This document shows positions 7,134 through 11,708 of a stretch of DNA of 11,708 nt, one piece after another. The notes below the pieces were generated by a model. The model made no database searches, was not told where the DNA came from, and saw only the letters and a program-made list of their open reading frames with translations. The stretch comes from Desulfobulbaceae bacterium. Lineage in GTDB: Bacteria > Desulfobacterota > Desulfobulbia > Desulfobulbales > Desulfobulbaceae. Location of the stretch: positions 1 through 11,708 of the forward strand of contig DRLX01000188.1 of NCBI GenBank assembly GCA_011322715.1, given 5' to 3'. Position numbers and translations under genes: made by a program. Positions within the stretch are counted from its first letter, which is position 1. Every line of letters starts with the position of its first letter.

Positions 7134-7715
7134 ATTGTAGACTAATTTCCGCCCTGCCTCAAAGGCCTGTTTATTCACCTCTCGAAAAGCGGGTTTGACT
7201 TTTTCGTCAATCACATCAAGAAAGGTCTGTGGAGAGGCGGCCAGAAAATTGGACATGGCCCCGACCATGGCCACGTTGGCCGTCCGCAGCTCACCAACCT
7301 CCCCGGCCACGGCAAAGGCGTCAATGGCCACCACATTAATTCCGCGATCGGTCAGTTCGTCCAGAATAGTATCGGGGTATGTCATCTTCCCCAGAGCAAC
7401 CGCCGGCGGCAGAATCTTCTGGGTATTGACGACCACGGCGCTGTCCTTATGCAGATAGGGAAGGTAACGGGCCGCTTCCAGAATCTCGAAGGCCACCAGA
7501 ATATCGGCCGTACCCGGATCGATCAGGGGTGAATACACCCGTTCGCCGTAGCGCAGATGGGCCTCCACCGAACCGCCCCGCTGGGCCATCCCGTGCACCT
7601 CACTTTTTTTCACATCAAAACCGGCTTCAAGCTGAGCATAAGCCGTCAATTCGCTGGCCAGAAGAATTCCCTGGCCGCCGACTCCCGAGAAGAGAATATT
7701 GCCACTTTGCTTCAT
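7131..7715 (-). CDS. iorB: Indolepyruvate:ferredoxin oxidoreductase, beta subunit
   Basis: Small subunit (194 residues) of the enzyme that oxidatively decarboxylates arylpyruvates to aryl-acetyl-CoA, CO2 and reduced ferredoxin. It carries the gamma-type domain of the 2-oxoacid:ferredoxin oxidoreductase superfamily. Seen directly are SGVGGQGILLAS at residues 10-21 and SEVHGMAQRGGSV at 38-50, both hallmarks of IorB. The ATG overlaps the iorA stop by one base (TGATG), and a G-rich ribosome site (complement of 7721-7728) lies 5 nt upstream, so the two subunits are translationally coupled. The last codon and stop are inside the terminal repeat of the element at 6954-7133, so the extreme C-terminus may have been set by an insertion. 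The length is normal, with no sign of damage. Confidence 0.95.
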   Translation of the reverse strand: MKQSGNILFSGVGGQGILLASELTAYAQLEAGFDVKKSEVHGMAQRGGSVEAHLRYGERVYSPLIDPGTADILVAFEILEAARYLPYLHKDSAVVVNTQKILPPAVALGKMTYPDTILDELTDRGINVVAIDAFAVAGEVGELRTANVAMVGAMSNFLAASPQTFLDVIDEKVKPAFREVNKQAFEAGRKLVYN

Positions 7716-9529
7716 CAGTTCTCCCCCCTTTTGCTGATCGCATCAAACTTACACAACTCCGCACACTGGCCGCAGCCGTTACACTGCACCTCGGCAATCT
7801 CGGCATATCCTTTTTGTTTTTTTGTATACCCACGCTCCACTGCCTGTTCCGGGGTCAGCGGATGCCAGCTGATGGCCGGACATCCCAGACGCACGCAGGC
7901 CATACAGCCACTGCAGTTCTCAAGATTGGTGAAATAGACCGGTTTCTTAGCCTTGACCATTTCCGGCAACAGGACACAGGGCGCCCGACTGATGACCACC
8001 GAAGGATCAGGAGAGGCAATCTCCTCTTTCAGCACTTTTTGTGTTTGTGTTATCTCATGCGGATTAACGACCCTCACCCGGGGCACGCCAATGGCCTCGC
8101 AAAGTTTTTCCAAATTAACGGCATGGGCCGGTTCACCCTTGATATTTTTACCCGAAGCCGGATTGTTCTGATGGCCGGTCATGGCCGTGGTCCTGTTGTC
8201 CAGGATAATCACGGTCGCATTTGACTCGTTGTAGACGGCGTTGAGCAACCCGGTCATGCCCGAGTGCATGAAGGTGGAATCTCCAAGCACGGCAACGACC
8301 TTGCCCGTGCCCTCCTCGCCAAGGGCCTTGCTCATACCATGGGCCACGGTCACGGAGGCGCCCATGCAGACGCAGGAGTCCATGGCTGACAGCGGCGGCA
8401 GAAAGCCCAGGGTATAACAGCCGATATCCCCGGAGACAAAGACATCCTTCATCTTCGACAGGTTATAAAAAATGCCCCGATGCGGACAACCGGCGCACAT
8501 ATTGGGCGGTCGCATGGGGAGGTCAAGGGGCGCAAACAACTCGCCCACCGAATCCGGATCAACGGCCTTGCGGACAAGAAAGGAATTCAGCTCGCCCTGG
8601 TCGGGAATCAAGTCTTTACCATGGCAATCAATGCCCATGGCCTTGATATGGGTCTCAAGAAAGGGGTCAAGCTCTTCAACGACAATAAGTTCTTCAACCG
8701 TGGCCGCAAAATCACGGATCATCCCTTCCGGCAGGGGCCAGACCATGCCCAGCTTCAAAACCGGGGCCTCGGGAAAGGCCTCCTTGACATAGTTGTAGGA
8801 GGTACCGGCACAGATAAACCCACGCGGGCCGTTTCCCTGCTCAATTCGATTTTCCGGCAACTTTTCCGCAAGCTCCCGGGTGGCGGCCATCCGTTTTTCA
8901 ATTTCAGCCCGCCGCAAGCGGGCATTGCCGGGCAGCATGACAAATTTTGCCGGCATCTTTTCCATAGAGGCCGATTCCGTTGGCACCCGTTCGCCCTTTT
9001 CAACAACTCCCTTGACATGGGCAATTCGTGTCGTTGTCCGAAACAGGACCGGACAATCAAAACGCTCCGACAACTCAAAGGCCGTTTGCATCATGGCCTT
9101 GGCCTCGGCCGGATCAGAGGGTTCCAGCATCGGCAGCTTGGCGGCAAAGGCATAATTGCGGTTGTCCTGCTCATTCTGTGAACTGTGCATCTGCGGGTCA
9201 TCGGCGGTCAACACCACCAGCCCACCCCGACCACCGGTATAGGAAGCGGTAAACAGAGGGTCGGCAGCCACATTGACCCCGACGTGCTTCATGGTGGCAA
9301 AGGCCCGGACACCTGCAAAGGATGCGCCGATGGCCACTTCAAGCCCCACCTTTTCATTGGGCGCCCATTCACCGTAGACGCCCTCATATTTTACCAGATT
9401 GCCCATAATTTCGGTCGACGGGGTGCCGGGATATCCGGACGCCACCTGGACCCCGGCCTCCCAGGCACCCAGGGCAATGGCCTCATTCCCTGAAAGCCAG
9501 AGTTTATTGTCATTCTCATCAAAAGCCAC
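7715..9529 (-). CDS. iorA: Indolepyruvate:ferredoxin oxidoreductase, alpha subunit
   Basis: Catalytic large subunit, 604 residues, with thiamine diphosphate and iron-sulfur clusters. The N-terminal pyrimidine-binding half has SGYPGTPSTE at residues 31-40. The MCAGCPHRGIF segment (344-354), typical of IorA, leads into the diphosphate-binding half with GDS at 416-418 and LDNRTTAMTG at 443-452. The C-terminus is a ferredoxin module with two cysteine sets: C539, C542, C545, C550 (the atypical C-x2-C-x2-C-x4-C spacing of IorA) and C583, C586, C589, C593. The start is GTG at 9529 with AGGAG 6 nt upstream. It opens the iorAB-paaK-ACT-liv run. Substrates in the family are indolepyruvate, phenylpyruvate and 4-hydroxyphenylpyruvate. 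All key residues are present, so it should be active under anaerobic conditions. Confidence 0.96.
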   Translation of the reverse strand: MAFDENDNKLWLSGNEAIALGAWEAGVQVASGYPGTPSTEIMGNLVKYEGVYGEWAPNEKVGLEVAIGASFAGVRAFATMKHVGVNVAADPLFTASYTGGRGGLVVLTADDPQMHSSQNEQDNRNYAFAAKLPMLEPSDPAEAKAMMQTAFELSERFDCPVLFRTTTRIAHVKGVVEKGERVPTESASMEKMPAKFVMLPGNARLRRAEIEKRMAATRELAEKLPENRIEQGNGPRGFICAGTSYNYVKEAFPEAPVLKLGMVWPLPEGMIRDFAATVEELIVVEELDPFLETHIKAMGIDCHGKDLIPDQGELNSFLVRKAVDPDSVGELFAPLDLPMRPPNMCAGCPHRGIFYNLSKMKDVFVSGDIGCYTLGFLPPLSAMDSCVCMGASVTVAHGMSKALGEEGTGKVVAVLGDSTFMHSGMTGLLNAVYNESNATVIILDNRTTAMTGHQNNPASGKNIKGEPAHAVNLEKLCEAIGVPRVRVVNPHEITQTQKVLKEEIASPDPSVVISRAPCVLLPEMVKAKKPVYFTNLENCSGCMACVRLGCPAISWHPLTPEQAVERGYTKKQKGYAEIAEVQCNGCGQCAELCKFDAISKRGEN

Positions 9530-9625
9530 GAATTACTCCTGTACGTACGGTTTGATAATCTCTCTTCGCCTTTTGCGGCTACTCACTGCTCACCTTTTTC
9601 AATCCTTAACCGTTCACCTCCACAC
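9530..9625 (-). other. Leader region of iorA
   Basis: Right-hand part of the 318-bp intergenic gap as read toward iorA. It holds the iorA ribosome site and, directly before it, an 8-bp palindrome GTACGTAC (9541-9548). CTCAC recurs 7 bp apart at 9582 and 9589 with looser similar words to about 9617, perhaps a decayed heptad repeat like that at 5540-5609. I looked for sigma-70 and sigma-54 type promoters and found no convincing pair of boxes, although a promoter for iorAB is expected here or slightly upstream. Confidence 0.35.
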
Positions 9626-9796
9626 GTAACACATTGCATTTACGCATGACAATCTGTAAACGCTCAGCAGTGCGTGATCAGAACCGGCCCGCTTCAACCC
9701 ACCTGTACGGGCTGTCGTGAGCGCATGCAGATAAGCGAGCCGGCGAGACTCCGGATGGCGTGCTGCTGAACGTTCACTACAATCCTGCATAGTTAC
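9626..9796. repeat. Long nested imperfect inverted repeat (structured intergenic element)
   Basis: The two halves of this 171-bp segment pair at successive levels: GTAAC 9626-9630 with GTTAC 9792-9796; CGCTCAGCAGTGCG 9661-9674 with 9759-9772 (3 mismatches in 14); CCGGCCCGCTT 9684-9694 with AAGCGAGCCGG 9733-9743 (1 mismatch in 11); and a short CTGTACG / CGCATGCAG stem near the tip. The result is one long interrupted hairpin in DNA or RNA. No reading frame explains it, and it has no T-run, so it is not a standard terminator. It may be a palindromic mobile repeat or a structured RNA in the iorA leader. Confidence 0.6.
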
Positions 9797-9847
9797 TCTA
9801 AAACCCCGCCTTCGAGCAACATTTTTTCGCCTGACCAGAGTATTTCA

Positions 9848-11596
9848 TTATGGTTTTGTTCCTTTTTCCTCCTTTGCCTGCAAGGTCATATCCGCCCGAC
9901 CGTGGTCGGGATAAAGATTGGAAACAAGCACTGCCTTTTCCGTGGACTGCAGCAGACGAAGCAATTCATCCTTGAGTCGCGTCACTGACCTTCCCTTGGA
10001 CGCCGCGGCAAGACCGGCCAGCCAGTCGGCGGCCCCTTTCACCTGGGAGGCAAAACGATTGGGCCAGAAGAGAAAAACACCGTTATCAGCCTGCTGCACC
10101 TGACCGGCGAGGGCGGGCCCCAGTTTGTCTGCGATCTGTTTGGGCAGCTTTTCCCTTTCATTTGCAACAGCGAGAAGTTTTTTCAACCCGGAAGGGCCAT
10201 TGGCCAGGTATAACATGTCCCGGGTCAGGACAAAGGCGGGCTGAGTGGCCTCTCCGGGAAGCAGGGCCCAGGAATACAGGGTAAAGGGGCCAACCTGCTC
10301 TTGAGTCGCCCCCACCATTCCCCGTTCGGCAGCTTTGCTGCTTAACCGTTCCAGCAACGTTTCAACGACCTTATGGTTCCGGACCTGGACAAAACCGATC
10401 AGCTTCGGCAGCGGAAACATTCCGGCCTGGACAATTTTATTAAGTACAAGACCATATTGCGGACCAAAAGCCCCGGCAATCTCAGCCAGTGAAAGGCCAA
10501 ACTCCCGGCGCAACCGATGATCAACTTTTTTGTACTCTCCGGGATCCGCCGCCGACAGCGACTGGACGACAGTGGAAGCGCCAAGACTTGCAGACCAGCT
10601 GTAGAGGAGAGGATTGCTTTGAAGAAGATGAAGACTGATATTCTTTTTTCCACCGGCATCAACAACTTCTTTGACCTTTGGATCAAGCTTATCATAGGCA
10701 TAGCGAGTCATCGAGTCGGCTTTCCATCCGGTTGTACTTTTGCCTGCAACCGAAACAATGTACTGCATTCCCTGAAGATAACCGACGGCCTGCTGCACAT
10801 CCTTGTCTTTCATCCCGGCCAGAGCCACGCGAATCCGATCAAGCTGGACAAATTCCCGGCTGTAAATCTTCTGCAGAGATGAATCCTTCCCAAAACGGCC
10901 GGCATTGATAAAATTCTTTTCGTGCTGTAGGGTTTTTCCGATCCTGTTTGCCTGCACGCACAGGGTAATGACCTTTGGAGAAAAAGCCAGCAGTAATCGG
11001 TTGCCCTGGGAATAAGCATAGAGATACTTTTTGTTATCAAGATGTTTTGTATCAAGATGTTTTGTATCAAGACGCAACCGGGTCAGCTCCAGGTCTCCGG
11101 TTTTCACGGTATCGACATCCTTATGGAGCAGGGTTTCGGCAAAGGTTTCCAGGGCCTTGCCCGAGGCTGTTGTCGCCAGCAGGACCACCGACTGCTCCAT
11201 GGCTTTTTCCGGGTCGACAGAGAACATCCCTGGATCAAGGGAAATCCAGGCCAGTTCAACATCGTCACCGAATACCATGCGAAATCCGGGATTATGGAGC
11301 ACGGAGAACACCTGATTATACGCCCTGGCATAGGCCTCGACATCCGCCTTGTCCGCGTGCATGTCCGTCAGGATCGCGCCCATGGTTTCCTTGGAAAGAA
11401 AATGGCCCAGGGCGGTCTTTGGAAAAATATCGGTCAGGCCGCTCAGGTCACGCAGGCTGACAACCGCCAGGGTATCCGGGGGCAGATAATCGGCATAGGC
11501 GGTATCCATTGCCGGAGTTTTCGTCCGTGAGAAAAAATATGCGGAACCCGCGCCGAGAACAAAGGCGACAAGCAGCAGTAAGCCAATTTTTTTCAT
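9848..11596 (-). CDS. Exported or membrane-anchored protein resembling DUF3352
   Basis: A 582-residue protein of unknown function. Residues 1-20 (MKKIGLLLLVAFVLGAGSAY) are a signal peptide or signal anchor, so the rest should lie outside the cytoplasm. The region after it (YLPPDTLAVVSLRDLSGL, about 37-54) looks like the opening of DUF3352-type proteins, which begin with a Pro-rich segment and a strand stating a 'value' domain; this match is from memory and is moderate. No catalytic motif or metal site stands out. A 5-residue tandem repeat LDTKH sits at 176-185 with a degenerate third copy. The ATG at 11596 has GGAG 7 nt upstream. It is separated from iorA by a 318-bp structured gap, so it is probably a separate transcription unit with no evident functional link to the cluster. 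Confidence 0.8.
   Translation of the reverse strand: MKKIGLLLLVAFVLGAGSAYFFSRTKTPAMDTAYADYLPPDTLAVVSLRDLSGLTDIFPKTALGHFLSKETMGAILTDMHADKADVEAYARAYNQVFSVLHNPGFRMVFGDDVELAWISLDPGMFSVDPEKAMEQSVVLLATTASGKALETFAETLLHKDVDTVKTGDLELTRLRLDTKHLDTKHLDNKKYLYAYSQGNRLLLAFSPKVITLCVQANRIGKTLQHEKNFINAGRFGKDSSLQKIYSREFVQLDRIRVALAGMKDKDVQQAVGYLQGMQYIVSVAGKSTTGWKADSMTRYAYDKLDPKVKEVVDAGGKKNISLHLLQSNPLLYSWSASLGASTVVQSLSAADPGEYKKVDHRLRREFGLSLAEIAGAFGPQYGLVLNKIVQAGMFPLPKLIGFVQVRNHKVVETLLERLSSKAAERGMVGATQEQVGPFTLYSWALLPGEATQPAFVLTRDMLYLANGPSGLKKLLAVANEREKLPKQIADKLGPALAGQVQQADNGVFLFWPNRFASQVKGAADWLAGLAAASKGRSVTRLKDELLRLLQSTEKAVLVSNLYPDHGRADMTLQAKEEKGTKP
11027..11071 (-). repeat. In-frame 15-bp tandem repeat inside the DUF3352-like gene
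   Basis: Two identical 15-bp copies, CTTGATACAAAACAT on the minus strand (11057-11071 and 11042-11056), are followed by a degenerate third copy CTTGATAACAAAAAG (11027-11041). They encode LDTKH-LDTKH-LDNKK. Because 15 is a multiple of three, copy-number change would keep the frame. Confidence 0.9.
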
Positions 11597-11626
11597 GTAT
11601 TTTCTCCGTTGGGATGGTGTGTCAAA

Positions 11627-11690
11627 CGTTCAATCGTTCAAACGTTCAATCGTTCAATCGTTGAAGCGTTTAGGCGTTTAGGCGTTCAAT
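11627..11690. repeat. 8-bp-period tandem repeat array
   Basis: Eight contiguous octads, each beginning CGTT at exactly 8-bp steps (11627, 11635, 11643, 11651, 11659, 11667, 11675, 11683). The units are CGTTCAAT four times, CGTTCAAA once, CGTTGAAG once and CGTTTAGG twice. It lies 30 bp upstream of the DUF3352-like start, beyond its ribosome site. The remaining 18 bp to the edge hold nothing I can assign. Confidence 0.92.
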
Positions 11691-11708
11691 ATTCTCAATT
11701 TTCTCCTG

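Noticed and set aside
9626..9796. Integron attC recombination site
   Set aside because: The ends do read TAAC and GTTA on the minus strand, but the flanking positions do not fit RYYYAAC and GTTRRRY, the length exceeds usual attC sites, and there is no cassette array or integrase.
9797..9847. Intrinsic terminator after the DUF3352-like gene
   Set aside because: There are A- and T-runs and a GC-rich GGCGGGG, but no stem directly followed by a T-run on the minus strand.
11627..11690. CRISPR array
   Set aside because: The units are 8 bp and contiguous with no spacers, and no cas gene is present.

Overview
The window is a compact catabolic or salvage cluster with every recognisable gene on the minus strand, so the reading order runs from the right edge to the left. 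Gene content and order (iorA-iorB-paaK-ACT protein-livKHMGF-paaK) suggest an anaerobic bacterium, most likely a Desulfobacterota (former Deltaproteobacteria) member. That is an inference from context: ferredoxin-dependent 2-oxoacid oxidoreductases point to anaerobic metabolism, and the intergenic repeats look like types I associate with that group. No rRNA, tRNA, CRISPR array, integrase or transposase gene is visible.

Layout from right to left. At 11627-11690 is an exact 8-bp-period tandem repeat array. At 9848-11596 is an exported or membrane-anchored protein resembling DUF3352. At 9530-9847 is a 318-bp gap containing a long, nested, imperfect inverted repeat (9626-9796). At 7131-9529 are iorA and iorB, the two subunits of indolepyruvate:ferredoxin oxidoreductase, overlapping by one base. 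At 6954-7133 is a MITE-like element whose right terminal repeat contains the iorB stop codon. At 5611-6918 is a phenylacetate-CoA ligase (paaK). At 5540-5609 is a 7-bp-period degenerate repeat array. At 5096-5527 is a small protein with two ACT domains. At 3834-4982 is the periplasmic binding protein gene livK, followed by a strong intrinsic terminator (3776-3809). Then come the permeases and ATPases livH, livM, livG and livF (3729-251), packed with 2-bp gaps or overlaps. At 228-1 is the start of a second paaK-type ligase that runs off the window.

How the genes may work together (inference from known families): the Liv-type ABC importer brings in an amino acid or aryl acid. PaaK joins aryl acids to CoA. 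IorAB interconverts arylpyruvate and arylacetyl-CoA with ferredoxin. The ACT protein is a plausible amino-acid sensor. The set can be read as aromatic amino acid oxidation or, in reverse, as salvage of external aryl acids into aromatic amino acids. The sequence alone does not fix the direction or substrate. The protein families are ordinary; the less explained material is in the intergenic DNA.
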